From Anarhynchus alexandrinus (lineage: Eukaryota > Chordata > Aves > Charadriiformes > Charadriidae): a DNA stretch of 64,000 nucleotides. Both the position numbers and the translations under genes were made by a program. The notes beneath the pieces are model-generated. The model was not told where the DNA came from. It made no database searches and saw nothing but the letters and a program-made list of their open reading frames with translations. Shown piece after piece: positions 38,373 through 51,009 of the stretch (the stretch's first letter is position 1; each line of letters begins with the position of its first letter). The stretch is taken from positions 282,651-346,650 of the forward strand of contig VUYV01000298.1 of assembly GCA_008711295.1 (NCBI GenBank), written 5' to 3'.

Positions 38373-39787
38373 ATGCTTCTCCATCTCTGCTAAGGCTGAG
38401 AAATCAGAAGAAGGGCTCCGCTTCTGGCTGGTTTTGTAATAAACCAGCTTCCAAAAAGTACTTAGCAAACACTCAAGTACCATAAGTCAGCATAACCCTT
38501 CTCTAATGAAATAAGAGCTGGTAACCCAGCACCAGCCAGAGTGCCAGCCAGAAAGCCAAAATCAACATGACTCCATGCAGGAGGAACAACAGAATGGGAA
38601 TATTTACAGGATCCATCCCAAAGCAGCATAGGACTGCATCAGACGGGCAAACAGGGTTGTTACTGCAGCAGAAGCTTATAATTAAAACTGCAAAGTTAAG
38701 TTTTATAGCTCCACATCAGCACAGCTTTATGATCAAGTTGCTGGGTTTGGCTGTTAACTATTCTGTACCTAAAATGAAGCAGAGACCATGCAGGATGGGA
38801 GAACGTCACTGCCCTTTAGGGGTTTACAGTTTACTGCTTCAATTTGGCAATATTTTGCATGCTACTACACAGGAGCAGGGGAAATGTGTTCAGGCACTAC
38901 ATTTAGACATTCTGTTGCTTTCTCAAAACTTTACTTTTTATTTGACTCTCTCCAGTATGACTTTTCTTTAACCTGGAATAAAATCCCTTTTCACGCCTGT
39001 GCTTATTGAGGAGTGAGGGGGATAGGGATGGGGGCAGGGGGAGGAAGCATGAAGAAAGCATTTATCCCCACTGAAAGAAAAAACAAAGGTGAGTTCAGGA
39101 AAAAACAAACAGGTCTGAAGACACAGCATGGGTGGGATCCTAGCTCAGGACAAGGGACTGTGCTTGATTCGGGGAAAATGAGTACAAAGCAACAGGGTTG
39201 ATTCAGCACCAGCACTAAGAACTGGGAATGTACTCATGGAGGCACCTGCTGCTTCCCTGTGAAACCCTGAGCTTTTGCTCAGCCACTAAATATTAGGTGA
39301 ACTTTTACTGTCTCACTAAAAACAAGATAAATGATTTTGCAGCATTCATCCTCTGCTAAACAAAACAAACACCCACTGCTGCTTTAACAGAAGGAAGAAG
39401 AAATCACAGGGCACAGAACAACACGTGTCCCAAGCTTTTCTCCCCTCAAAAAGTGAAAGAAGAGAAAGAAAAGCAAAGCCTACACTTCCTGCAATTAGAT
39501 GAAGTATGGCTCTCAAAAACTGAAAGCTATAATTAGGGATGTTTGGAAAGAATAACAGGGAAGCACCTTCCTACCATACTGAAACACGTTTTCTAGAAAA
39601 AGATCTGGGCAGTAACAGGGTGGAAAAGCTTCAACTTTTGCTTTTTAAAAAATCTGAAGCAAAACAGGGACTGTCCCTACTAAATGCAAAGCTTTTTGTT
39701 AGTTTAGGAAGTTTTCCCCAAACTCAGCTACATTTAAAGTATTCTATAAACTCATAATTTTAATTTAAAGAAACAAACAAGTCTGCC

Positions 39788-39801
39788 TTTTTTTTTTTTT
39801 T
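39788..39801. repeat. T14 homopolymer
   Basis: Fourteen consecutive Ts on the plus strand, without a recognisable retroposon beside it. Confidence 0.95.
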
Positions 39802-40155
39802 CCTTCCAAAATCGTATCTGTTTTACACTGCTGCTTTGTTACTCCTGAGTTTAGGGAAAGTACCTCAAGCAAAAGCAGAAGCAGCAGAAATGCAACAGTA
39901 GAAATGCAACTAATTCAGCTAAAGAAGGTGCAAACTCCAAACCTTGTTTGATAGGAGCTGCTGTACACTTATCTATAATTACAGTCACTGATTTTTGAAG
40001 AGGATGTGGAATAAGATGACTATAACCCATGAAAATTTAAACAGGCAAGGTTAAGGTTGGATGTGTAAGTGCTTGGTGCAAGTGACACTGCATGAGCTGC
40101 ATTCTGCACGCTAACAAATAAGCCTGGAAAATAGCAACATCTTACACACACTTAC

Positions 40156-40302
40156 CTGATTAATGCTTGGCCTCCCTTGCTTTTTCTTTGAGGTAGTATC
40201 CAGCCCCCAAAGAGAAGAAAACCTGCTTCTCCGTTTACTGGCAGATCTGGACATGGCCTGCGTCCTTCTCCTCACTCCCGACTCCCCTGTGCGAGCCGCC
40301 AC
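40156..40302 (-). CDS. TIAM1: TIAM1 exon E5: basic serine-rich linker
   Basis: 49 codons, phase 0 to 0, starting VAARTGESGVRRRTQAMSRS after acceptor ATTGACAG and ending GRPSINQ at CAG/GTAAGT. It contains the strongly basic block SASKRRSRFSSLWGLDTTS and a KKKQGR cluster. In TIAM1 this is the flexible connector between PHn-CC-Ex and the Ras-binding domain. The serines within basic contexts are plausible sites for basophilic kinases and 14-3-3 proteins, but no specific site is claimed here. Confidence 0.96.
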
Positions 40303-42766
40303 CTGTCAATGCCACATGGTTTAAAATCAAAGGTCGCAGCATCCCACCGCACCGTGGCTTACATAATCTAACAAAGAGTGGAATCTGGTTTAAAAAATAA
40401 AGGCAAATACTATGGCAACAATAGGTACTCACAACAGGGACAACGGTGATGCTGCCAGGCTGTTTCCTTCTCACTGCAATTTGACTCACTTCTTCCAACA
40501 TCAAACACCAAAAATTAAAATGGACAGTACCACCCCTCCCATTTTTTGGCATTTAATCTGAGATATTATGAAGCAGCCTAATCATCACAGAGGAAAGCCT
40601 CAGCACTAGTGAAGGGTTTGGGGGTTTTTTTTTCTTGTTTTTTTTTTTCTAATAAGGTTTCAAAGCTGGACACACAAAACCTGAAATTTCCAAACTTATC
40701 TGCCACTTCTGAAAAGCCCAGTCTTTCTCTTTGCTCTTTCCTGTGGAAGCACTCTGGGCATCCTGGAACTGACTCATAGCTGTTACATGGCCAGATAAAG
40801 GCTTGCAAACAGGTCAAGGAATTTAAAACTGCACTTCCTTAAAGATAGCAACATTTGAAGTAGTGAGCAAAACACAAGAAGAGAAAAAGTGAGCTGAAAT
40901 GACCCTTTAGATTAGAGCAGTGTTAACTGCTTGGGTACTTGAAAAATGTCCTGTGGCAACCCCTTTGGAGTGAAATGATAATTTGCCTTTACTGAGACCA
41001 AATATTTGGGGAGCGCTTCCCAAATGAGGAAGTTCTGGTAGAAATTAGCGCAACAGAGTTAGTCGAGGTGAAGTGGTTAGGCCGAAGTTTAGGCAGATTT
41101 CCCATGTGGAGGTGGCCTCAAGAGAGCGAGCTCCTCTTCTGCGAAAAAGGGAGTGGTAGGAGAGACAACAGGTATGAATGGGAGCACAAGGCGAAGTGAG
41201 ACAGACAGACAGACAGACAGACCGACCCACCCTGCCGACTTGGCCGTATAAATCCTGGAACACCTTTGTACTGGATTCCCACAGCCGAAACTAGCAAAAT
41301 GTGACTGTCATTTGGCAACCCCAGCGGGAACACCCGAATCTCTGAGTTATGCCCCAAGCTACGGAGCTGCAAAACTGGTTGTTTGGGTGCAGCAGATACA
41401 AAAACCCATATAAAGACAGAACAAACAGAAGGCTGGCTTGTGTACCATCGCTGTATGAGTCATGGTGATCCTCCTTGGAAAATATGGAGAAATAAAGGAA
41501 AAGGAGAACTTAAACACTACTGCAAGCATCTCCATTTCCACATCCTGGACTCATGAGATGTTTCTTAGCTGTACCTAAGACGTTTGTGCAGAAGCACCTG
41601 GGAGACTTAGCACATCCTCTGACTAATGCACTGAGGAACATTTCAGGAGAGCTAAGGACACCACACTATCACCATGCAGCACCCAGCTCGAGTCTGAGAC
41701 TCACCGCACCATCTCCACACTACTGAGGGCAAAGGAGGACACGAGAGTTTGCTTAAAGGAGAAGAAAGCACGTGTCTTTTCAAACACAACATATTCAAAA
41801 CATATTTTCTTTCACTTGGCTCTCAAGAGACACCAGCATGAAGAGGCAGACTGTTTTTCAGGCTAACGCTCAGTGCTTTGCTAAATGCAAAAAAAAATAA
41901 GCATAAATGCAAATTACAGCCCGCCACTTAAAAAAAAATATAAATCCACCAGCAATTATCAGGATGATGACGCTAATCTTTTCATATATAAAAGAATAAA
42001 ACGCCCCTGACTGAATTACAGCTCTGGATTCAATTGAAGGGTACAGCTGACATCTACAAGACAACAGTGGAGCTCAGCTATTTCTGTGAAGCTACAGGAG
42101 TCCAAGCCGAAACTACAGGAACTTGATTTAAATTCATTAAAAAAACACCACTTTGCAATACATTTCCCTGTATTTTTAAGAGCTGGGTTGTTACATTATT
42201 TACATTTAAACAACCATTTTAAACATTATTTGCCACACCATAAGTGGCAGAGAAGAACATTTCCCCTCCCTTGTGGAGCATCAGGTGTTGATCACTGGAG
42301 TCCGGACATTAGCCTAATTGGCCAGTAGATTCATCCATATGGTAGAAAGCAAGCCATGCCTGAGAAGGTCTAAGCCAACACATGCTGAGGGCCTCGGAAA
42401 GACCCCCATTGACCTCACTGGACTTTTGGATGAAGCCCATGTGCACGGACATTAGAGGAGAGCCGGCTCTTGTAACAGGAAGATCAGTTTATAGAGAGCA
42501 TGTTTATAGTGCAGATCTGGAAATTCAAAATCACACGTTTAGGAGAAACATGGTTCTTCCACTTCCACAAGGCCATGGCTTGCAAGCATCTGCTTTTTAA
42601 TCTATATCCAAGACACACACCATTCAGCAAGCAGAATATTCTGCACACTAAGGTAAGGGCTCACTCCCAGGCACAGACTGCTGTTTGTTGACGTGATCTC
42701 TGCATTGAACATGTGAAATGATTTGCAGGTTGGCAAAGATGACCCCTGGCTGCTGTTCAAACTTAC
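40303..42766 (-). other. TIAM1 intron E4-E5
   Basis: 2464 bp, donor GTAAGT and acceptor ATTGACAG. It contains a short ACAG tetranucleotide microsatellite (41200-41224) and T-rich tracts at 40625-40651. Nothing else is recognisable. Confidence 0.9.
41200..41224. repeat. GACA tetranucleotide microsatellite
   Basis: About five perfect GACA units, then a decayed GACC GACC end. Confidence 0.9.
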
Positions 42767-42952
42767 CAGCGCATGAAACGACGAGACTGAAAAGATTCCA
42801 AGACGGCCCATCGCAACTTTCGTTGGACGGCTGGCAAAAGCAAGCAGTCTTTTAGGGTTTGGGAGCTCCCCTCCTTGGAGACTAGCCAAGTAACAGCGGT
42901 ACCGAAATAGGTCCATCTGGAATTGTTCAAGATTTTGTTCCCAAACGAAGAT
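42767..42952 (-). CDS. TIAM1: TIAM1 exon E4: Ex subdomain
   Basis: 62 codons, phase 0 to 0, from [19 protein letters not shown] to [11 protein letters not shown]. The acceptor is TACACAG and the donor CTG/GTAAGT is a perfect consensus. This is the Ex (extension) subdomain that completes the PHn-CC-Ex unit. The blocks [18 protein letters not shown] and [15 protein letters not shown] are strongly conserved in TIAM1 and in the TIAM2/SIF family, so this exon identifies the family and E1, E2 and E10-E12 identify the paralogue. It lies 1460 bp from E3 and 2464 bp from E5. Confidence 0.97.
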
Positions 42953-44412
42953 CTGTGTACAGCAAAGATTGAAGAGCGAGACACACAAGAAGAAAAGGGG
43001 AGAGGAGGAAGAACAGAGTGGTAAATACCTTAAGAAAATTCTAGTGTTCCCAGTAATACATCTCTTTCACCAATGCTGATCTCATTCAAGAAACTTTGAT
43101 TCCCCTTCTTTCCTGCTATCCCCTACCCTCCCAACCCTCAAAAAGGATACAAATAATAAAAATGTTTTCATTAGATGGAAAACAACTTTTTTTATGTTCA
43201 TGGCAGAAGTCGTCTCCTGGGACAACCGCTCCTTTGATACGACGCTAATTAATAGGATTAAAATTCCATTTTTAATTTTCTTTGTGTTCCAGGATTCTCT
43301 TCGGAGTAGTCCCTTAAGAGGCTTCTTTCATGCATCAAGAGCATCTGAGAAACAAGAAGACCAAACCCCACCAAATTCCACATACAGAGCGCCCCAAATC
43401 AGCAGCCGCAGCAGCAGCGTTGCTGTAAGCATCAACAGAGCTTGCCATACTTGAAAAAGTATAATACTCTGGGGATAATTAATCTTATCAGCGGAAGAGC
43501 ACTATAACCAGCCTATGTAAGGACTTATTTAAATAATTCAAATTGCTGATAGGGAACAGTTTCAAAGCATTTAGAAAAACTCAGTTACATAAAGAGAGAG
43601 ACTGCTCTGCCCTCTCACTGTAATTGACAGCCTTTGAGTGGAGCCTTTTCAACAGAGGTGAGCATCTCTCCCCTCTCTGCCCCCTTCTCATGGGTTTCCA
43701 GGGGGTATGAAATCTCTTTAGCTTAGCGCATTAGGGCCCAGACACTCCCTGTGGTTTGCACTACAGGCATGTTTGGCAGACGCGGTAAAAGAGCTACAAA
43801 CTAATGAAGCAGGAGCCATATGTTAGTTTCCTAAAATAAGGTGCTGCTGCGGCAGAGGGAAAGACATCTGCTCCAGGCTCTCTGCTTCTCAAACGCAACT
43901 ACGTTGTCCACTTGAAGTCAAAAGGAGCAGTCCCAAAGGGCAGCCAGGGCTGCAGCCACGAGGTCAAGGCAGGCCCTCTCAACAAGCAGAAACCAGGGAC
44001 GGCTTCTTCACCCCATCTGCCAGCAGAAGAACCAGCCTCTTGCACTCTTAAGACAACTGCAATAGCAGCATTTGTCGGTCTATGACCAGCTCTTCCCTAA
44101 GGCATCCTGCTGCCATGGCCTGGTGGCCTCTTCACTCCCCTAAAGCCCTCACTCAACCTCCAAGCGTCTAGCTAAATCCTTTGCGTGGTGGCCAGAAGAC
44201 AGCCCATGCGGTACCTTAGTGCACGTTGCTTGGAGAAAAGGTGCAACTAGGGCAGTCAGCACAGCTCTCCTGCCAACACACATCTCGCTCGCCTTGGGGA
44301 GCTCTGCCCGCATACACACACGGCACGGTGGGAGCAGACAGAGGTACCGCTAATCTGAAGAAGGCCTTAAATATTTGCTAGGGGCTTATTTCACACAAGC
44401 AAGCAAGATTAC
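42953..44412 (-). other. TIAM1 intron E3-E4
   Basis: 1460 bp, donor GTAATC and acceptor TACACAG. I see no repeat family, RNA gene or additional exon in it. Confidence 0.9.
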
Positions 44413-44637
44413 TTGATCCAGTATGGTCTTCTTCTTCTTGGAGTCCGTTACTGAGGACAGCTGCATTTCACCCATTTTCTTCATCTTTTCATCCATATCA
44501 ATCTTCTGCTCCAGCTTTTTTATCTCTGTTTTCAGGAGCTTGACGGTGTCCTCTTTGTGATGCTGCCTTGCCACCGCGGTTGCACAAGCTGAATGGATTG
44601 CCGTGATCCAGTTCTCCAGTTCGGTCTGGCTCGAGGT
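44413..44637 (-). CDS. TIAM1: TIAM1 exon E3: end of PHn and coiled coil
   Basis: 75 codons, phase 0 to 0. It starts TSSQTELENWITAIHSACAT, the C-terminal helix of the PH domain with its conserved Trp, after acceptor CTCTTCAG. It then runs into a charged helix, ARQHHKEDTVKLLKTEIKK followed by LEQKIDMDEKMKKMGEMQ, which is the coiled-coil segment (CC) of the PHn-CC-Ex module. It ends KKKKTILDQ at donor CAA/GTAATC. An open frame continues a few codons into the intron but the next exon takes over at IFVWEQ, so the donor position is set by homology and frame. Known role: the CC-Ex part packs against PHn and creates the positively charged surface used for partner binding. Confidence 0.97.
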
Positions 44638-45261
44638 CTGAAGAGAGAGAAAGAGAGGGAAGAGAAGTCAGGATCCTCTTTAAAATTGATTGGAGATTAA
44701 CAAATGCAATTCCAAGGAGTTTCCTTTGCCTTTGATCTTAAGATTCAAAGCCTTAAATCCACTTACGAGAGAAGTAATAAAAACCCCATCATTCTTAAGC
44801 AGGCCATTTTTAACTCAGCACTAGGCATTCAGCACTTAGAATTACACCTATATCTGTGCTTTGCAGCTGTACAGTGTTTCCCAGCAAGGTCTCAGGAATT
44901 ACCTTCCTTGTTCAATGCAATGCTGCCATAATTTGTAGCTCAACATTTAATGACATTTTCTAAACTCCCAGTTCCTTAAGGCAGGGAATGCACCGGCCTC
45001 TGTGCTCTTCACAGTATGGAGAGCTTTTTTGGCACGCAACAGTTAGTAATAAATTAATGGCATAAAACGTAACTGTGATATCTATGAGTAGCTTTATTAT
45101 GATGCATAGACAAACAAGCTTTCCACTTCTGAAGGTCCCAAAGCACTCTGAAGAGAACCCTGTGATCATTAAAGGCAGGCTCATCGTAATTTTTACAGCT
45201 CTGGTATTGTCCCTCCCCAAGCATGTGTGTGACAGTTTGGGAAAAGGGAACACTTCTCGCC

Positions 45262-45359
45262 CCTGGAAGTGTTCAATGCCAGGTTGGACGAGGCAGGGGG
45301 GTTGGAACTAGATGATCTTCAAGGTCCCTTCCAACCCAAACCATCCTATGATTCTATGA
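45262..45359 (+). repeat. CR1 LINE 3' tail with internal deletion
   Basis: Contains CAATGCCAGGTTGGACGAGG, then directly AGGGGGGTTGGAACTAGATG, CTTCAAGGTCCCTTCCAACC and a CCTATGATTCTATGA end. Compared with the copy at 21357 it lacks about 42 nt between the GAGGC and AGGGGGG blocks. It is antisense to TIAM1. Confidence 0.94.
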
Positions 45360-45961
45360 GATATTAGGCTGGGGCATGGGACACAAGCACACTTTTCTGG
45401 AAGAGCACTATTCTGATTAGAGGCTTTTGACACAGGAAGAAGAATATTTCAAAGTGTTCCTTTTCCAGACTTTCAAAATAAAAAATAAATCTTCTTAGCC
45501 TTCTTACTAAACCACACTCCTTTTTACAGTAGGTTGTAAAACAAAATTTACAGCCAACTCAGGGTTGCAGCAGACTTTCTCTAAGTGTCAGCCTTTAGCA
45601 GTTAATCACACTGGTATCTGGCTCGTGGCTGAAAAAGTTGCAAGGTGCCAAAACACCCTGTTCTAATTAAACTTTCTGATGATACCTGATCTATTAATAG
45701 GCAGCACAGTGTGACTTCTCCAGTTGCTAGCATAGATGAAGAAGGTCATCCTCACTGCTCTCCTGGCGGTCACAACCAACAGCAAAGGACATGGCTTACT
45801 GACGCCAAGGAGAGATTCCCACAGAAGCCCGACTCTGGAAATCACGTATGCACAGGCTGGACTTCAGGGTGATGTTCCCAAAGCTTCTGTGGTACTGAAG
45901 CAGGTGAAACACACATGTCCCAGAATGACATCTTTTTCCTTAGCTCAGGTTAGAAGTCCTA

Positions 45962-45985
45962 AGACCCTATCCTAAGATAGGGTCT
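45962..45985. repeat. Perfect 10-bp inverted repeat
   Basis: Arms AGACCCTATC and GATAGGGTCT are separated by the 4-nt loop CTAA. It is intronic with no T-tract next to it, so there is no reason to call a terminator or RNA gene. Confidence 0.9.
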
Positions 45986-48715
45986 ACATCGGAAAGACCG
46001 ATCTCTTACACCCAATTTTCTTGTCTTCAGTTGGCACTGTACAAAGTATATTGCTTAAATTGGTCAGGCTCCCTGATCAGGTAATAATATTACCAAGCTC
46101 TTGTTCATAGATAGGGGCTTACAATGTCTCATCGCCACTGCTGAAGACATGTTGAGCTGAGGAGAAACTCCTTGCTAAGGAATTTCTGCTGAAAACAGAG
46201 AAATTATTTGCAGAATGGGAGACACTTTGCCTACAGTCAGGTGGTGAAAACTAGCCCCCAGTAGAGAAGAGAGTAGCACTGGACTTATAATGAGATGGTA
46301 TGTTTTGTTAATTCCTAGCAAAATCGTAACAGCAAGAGGTCATACTTTTATCTTATTAAATTTTAAAATATTATCTGTCTACCATTAGATTCAGTTTTCT
46401 TTTTAGTTTCCCGAGGAGAAGTAGTGAAAAAAAAGATTCTGGAATGGATTTAGGAGCTGAAGACTCTTCTGGTAGATGAGTAGGCATGGGGAATCACTCC
46501 ACCTCTCAACGGAAAGGACGACATAAACAAGCTGCAAACATCTGATACATAAGTATGTGGTGTCACAAGTTGCTCTGAGCTCCTGGAAAATGCATGTGAC
46601 ATCTGCAAGTAATGGATTTGTGTAGGCACGATAAGAACTGACTGAGCAAGGAATCATCGTGTAGGAGGAATGTGATGTCTCTAGGTGCAATGCAGTGGGA
46701 AGGCTTGTTACAAGATGTCCAATATCTGTACACATTACAAAGCAACCCTATTTTTCTCCCTAAGTACACAGTCTCCGTAGGACAGAAATAGTCTTCTGCA
46801 GGTCTGTGGCTTCTTCTCATCGAAACCACTACTACAGCACTGTGTTGTGTGTGGACGGACGTGTATGACATGAGCAGTTAAGTAACACTGCTGAAGAGCT
46901 GTACACACGTGTCAGCTGCTCTGAGTGCAGCAGAGCAAGCCCTACAGCAGTCACTCGCACATTACTTTCACCACGGCGACTGGTCTCCTTCCCTTCACCC
47001 CACACCCATCCCTTCTTTCTCTTCTGCTTCGCTGGCCATGCATGGGCTCTATGGCAGAAGGGACACATCAAGGGAAAATTTCTGCAAGGCAATATAAATG
47101 ATTGTTTTTCATTTGAAAAGGCTCATTTTTGCTATTTTCCACAAAGTTACATAAAAATCTACCCATGACATAAAGACAAAGGGCTTATAATGAATAAGGC
47201 CCTGTGTTGCCACAAAAGAAATGTACTGAATGTGACCTTTTCAGTATTTAGCATCCACTAGCATTAATTTTATGAGAATTAAGGTTTTTCCTTTGAAAAC
47301 TGCATGTAAAAGATTTTACAGCTCGTATCAGTAGATCAAGAGGAGGTGGTGCTCCACAACCTTTTAAGCATGTGTTGAGACCATAAGCACCACACTTACC
47401 TCCTGGATGAAGCTCTCCAGGTGGCAAAATACATGTACCCTGCTCAGGAAACACATGAAGTAGTAAGGGACAGTGCAGTATTACATTATGAGCTGAGGAA
47501 AAATCAGACTCGGGTGCCAGAGAAGCTAGTCCACAACTAAAAGATTATTTTTTTTTCAGTACACAATCAGATACTCAGTCTCTTCAAGATGTAAGCCAGC
47601 ACCACGTCCTTTGAATCAGCAAGGCTTTTCCATTTTGCACTAGTTTGAGAATCTAGCCCCTTGTTTAGGACAGCTGCAAGGACCTACGAGACAGTGTAAT
47701 TTCAAAGATTTGCTCTGGAGTACAGGGGAGTGATGAGGTGGGGGCACATCCTACCACAGAGTTGCTTCTGGTTTAAGAAGGCAAGAAACTCTGAATACAT
47801 TTTCACTGGAAAGGGAAATAAATAAGGAATTCCTCCGGTGAAGAAAACTGAATAAAAAAAGGAGGAAATGGGATCACCTCAGCACAGGCTGGCAATTACA
47901 AATAAAAGAGTGTAACACCTTGGTTAGTGACAACTTGCAATACAAAAGTGGAATGCCAACCTAAAAATCACTCAGGGAACCAGAAGTTACCAAAATACAG
48001 AAATCTTTTTCAGTGAAACACATCAACAAATGTATGGTCTTTGATACAAGTACTGGATTTTTTTTGAACGTACCCTGTGAAATTCAGATATTTCTATTTT
48101 CTGATTAAAAAAAAATAAACGTGCGCTTTCAGTCTCCTCTTGGGCAACAGCAAGACGTTCACTAAGGCCTGTATGAACTAGGGGCAACTGGATTCTGCAG
48201 CGCCATTGAAAGAACACCTGGAGGTCCAAGTTCCCCCTTGCACTTCAAACTCCTCTTGGTCTTGTAAACCCCTTGAGCCTCTCTGCAAGGTCGTATCTTT
48301 GATACGTGTCTCAAGAGACACAGATAGTGTTACAGCACATTTAATGCACTACTGTATGTCCTATATTGTAACTGGCCTGGTCTTAAGCACACTGTCAAAC
48401 CGTGCAAAATCCCCAGTTTTTACAGGGATGTCAGAATATTTCTTAATTCTTACTTTGTTCCAACCATCCACACAAAGAGGCTCCAGTCAGTCAATAAAAA
48501 CAGCAGATCTGACAGTGCTTCACATGTGGTGGTGGGTCTCTTGAGTCGCATTTACCGAACATATCGTGTCATTCCTCTGGCGCTGCCAGAGGAAAATCCC
48601 AAACGTACTGGAGTCAGCAGGATTTTTCCATTGATTTCAACCAGAGCTAAGATTTCCTCCTTGGTCGGAAACAGAAAAAGAGAACACCTTTGTAAAACCC
48701 TCAAACCAGACCAAC

Positions 48716-48888
48716 CTGAAAGAGGAAAGCATCCCCAAGGGAGTTGCTGAGACAGAAGACAAAGTCCTTCTTGGGGTGTTCAGGCACCGCTTGCACTATG
48801 CTGTTTTCCACCCAGACAGCGTGCTTTGGGATGCTGTTGTGGTCAATGCCAGATCTGCCATCAGTCTCATAAAAAAACAATGTGCATC
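48716..48888 (-). CDS. TIAM1: TIAM1 exon E2: core of PHn domain
   Basis: 173 nt, phase 1 in and 0 out. It begins CTLFFYETDGRSGIDHNS after acceptor CTCTTTTAG and ends SLGDAFLFQ at CAG followed by GTTGGT. It encodes the central strands of the N-terminal PH domain, including PKHAVWVENSIVQAVPEHP and KKDFVFCLSNS. In TIAM1 this domain, together with the coiled coil and Ex segment, forms one structural unit that recruits the protein to membranes and binds partners such as Par3, CD44 and JIP2. The sequence is nearly identical to mammalian TIAM1 as I know it. The donor is weak at +3 and +4, which could allow regulated splicing; that is inference. Confidence 0.97.
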
Positions 48889-49611
48889 CTAAAAGAGATG
48901 ATTGTATATTAGCAAGAAACACATTTAAACGCAACAGCCGCCCTGCATTTATTCAGCGCTAATACTTGGGACTATAAATCATCTGTAAAACTGTCACAGG
49001 GATGAGGGAGGATTTGCCAGGGCCTGTTCAGGCTTTCAGCCCCACAGTGGAGAGCACTGGCATCAGCCCAGTTTTCAGCCCAACAAGGTGGTAGCTTCCA
49101 TACCATGGGGGCACACCACGAGCTCTATGCTACACCAAGCCGTGCCCCAGCACCGGCCATTTTGTTCGCCCAAGGATTGCTAAAACAGAGACACAGACGT
49201 GAGCCAAGAAAGTCATGGGCAGTAAAATACAGCCCCGGATGAGAAACACGATTACAAATCCCAAAGTGGGGGTCCTCCACAGCCACCCCATCCCACCGAG
49301 GGGACCAAAAGGAAGACGCAGGCGTGAGGGCGCATCTCCCCTGGCAGTGCAGGAGAGCTGCGAGCAGACGGGCCCCAGGCAAACCCCCATGGCCCTGCCC
49401 CAGCCTCCTGCAGCTGCTAGCTGCGACAGCCCCTGCAAGGCAAGGATCAAGTGATTTAATTACTAGATGCAGATGAGTAACTGGAAGAAAAACGGACTGG
49501 AATGAGCTGTGCTCACTGAAAGACTGAGGGACAAAAAAACCCCCAACAAACAAACAAACAAAAAGCATAAACCAAATCCTTATTCCACTATAACTATTAA
49601 TATTAGTTAAT

Positions 49612-49690
49612 ATAGTGGTTTAGGTTGGAAGGGACCTTAAAGATCGTCTAGTTCCAACCCCCCTGCCATGGGCAGGGACATCTTCCACGT
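49612..49690 (-). repeat. CR1 LINE 3' fragment
   Basis: On the plus strand it reads GGTTTAGGTTGGAAGGGACC, then AGATCGTCTAGTTCCAACCC and CCCTGCCATGGGCAGGGACA, the reverse complement of a CR1 tail. The terminal ATTCTATG octamers are absent or eroded. It is in the same orientation as TIAM1. Confidence 0.92.
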
Positions 49691-50341
49691 TTCAGCTCTG
49701 ACTCATGGTGACACGGCCAAAACCAAAAAACGCATTTTAGCTGGGGACAGCGAACAACCTGCTTGGTTTTACAAAATAATCTTTACAATTCTCCTGGGGG
49801 GTGTGTGTGAAAAAAAGGTACAGCAAGTCTGCAATTTGGGAGACCCCCAAAAAAGGGTGTCCTCTCTCTCTGCCCCACCTTCCCACATTATCTACTGTTG
49901 TTTTAAACTGTAACTGGCACATTGTTCCTCTGCCACTGGAACCGGCCCTCTCAAAGGGATGCCCTGTTACCCAGCCTCCCAGAGAACTATTTGCAGCCAA
50001 ACAATAGCAGCTGTTAACTTCAAAGCCTCGTTTAAACACTGACATTATTAAGGCAGAGCAATCTAAGGAGCAAACACTCCACTTGAGTCAAAGCACTTTA
50101 AAATAACATTGCCTCCGTGCTCATCCTTCCCCTTTTTCCTCCCAGATGGCCCTTTGTTTGCCTGCTCCTCACAGCAAGACCTTCCTGCCACTTCGCCCCC
50201 CCCTCTCTCAGGAGATCAGGGCTCCCCCCTGCCCCTGAGCCCTCCCTCTATCCTCTTCCATTTCCCCAACCCCTCTAACCACCCCAAGGAAGAGCTGGCA
50301 CCTATCTTTGCTGTTGGTTTTAAAAGAGTGCTGCAAATTAA

Positions 50342-50380
50342 AACAAACAAACAAACAAAAGTGCTCTAAAAAAAAAAAAA
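50342..50380. repeat. CAAA repeat and A-run
   Basis: Four to five AAAC units at 50342-50360, then GTGCTCT and thirteen As. The short arms AGTGC and GCACT flank the A-run. A similar CAAA array is at 49544-49564. Confidence 0.9.
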
Positions 50381-51009
50381 GCACTCTGTGAGGAGGACAG
50401 GGCTTTAACCATACTGAGCTTATTGGTAGTCCCAGCTACAGCAGGAGACATGGCTCTGCCTCTCCTGGCTCACAGGCAAGGCCGATCGTGGCAGGGGAGA
50501 GGGAGGCCAGTCCCAACACCCTGCAAGAGTTGCTTCCCGTTTTACTGCTGATGCAACAGCATGAAGATTATTTAGAGGTCGCTTTAGGAGGCCAGCTCCT
50601 GAGTTTCGCTGCTCCGTTAACATTTATGTGCATTTATAAGCACTCAGACCCCGAACGGGGCTGGAGCACGCCTCTCCCAGGAACTGGAAAAATTCAGAGA
50701 GAAAAGTGCCTGTGGCCCAGGCAGGCGAGGAGGCCCACCACAAGATGGGTGACGCAGTCAGAGCCAACATCTCCCAAGTCACAAGCCAGCCTCGATGACC
50801 AAACCATGGCTTCCTGTCCACACCGCGGATGTGCCGCAACTCACTGGGTGTCTGTACTCGTGAAGCACATCTCGGAGAAGGAGAGGCCAACGGCACCAAG
50901 CGCGAGAGTTGCAAGAGGAATGCAGACAAAGACAGAGCCCCTGGCTGAACGCATGTCGGTGTTATCACTAGCAAAGTCCCACTGTCACGTGCCTGTGGCT
51001 GCATGCAGA

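Larger units (their letters stand above)
38045..40155 (-). other. TIAM1 intron E5-E6
   Basis: 2111 bp, donor GTAAGT and acceptor CCTCAG. It contains a MIR-like relic (38285-38372) and a 14-nt T run at 39788-39801. No other feature is supported. Confidence 0.9.
44638..48715 (-). other. TIAM1 intron E2-E3
   Basis: Donor GTTGGT, acceptor CTCTTCAG. It contains a plus-strand CR1 tail with an internal deletion (45262-45359) and a perfect 10-bp stem-loop palindrome at 45962-45985. The rest is unremarkable unique sequence. Confidence 0.9.
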
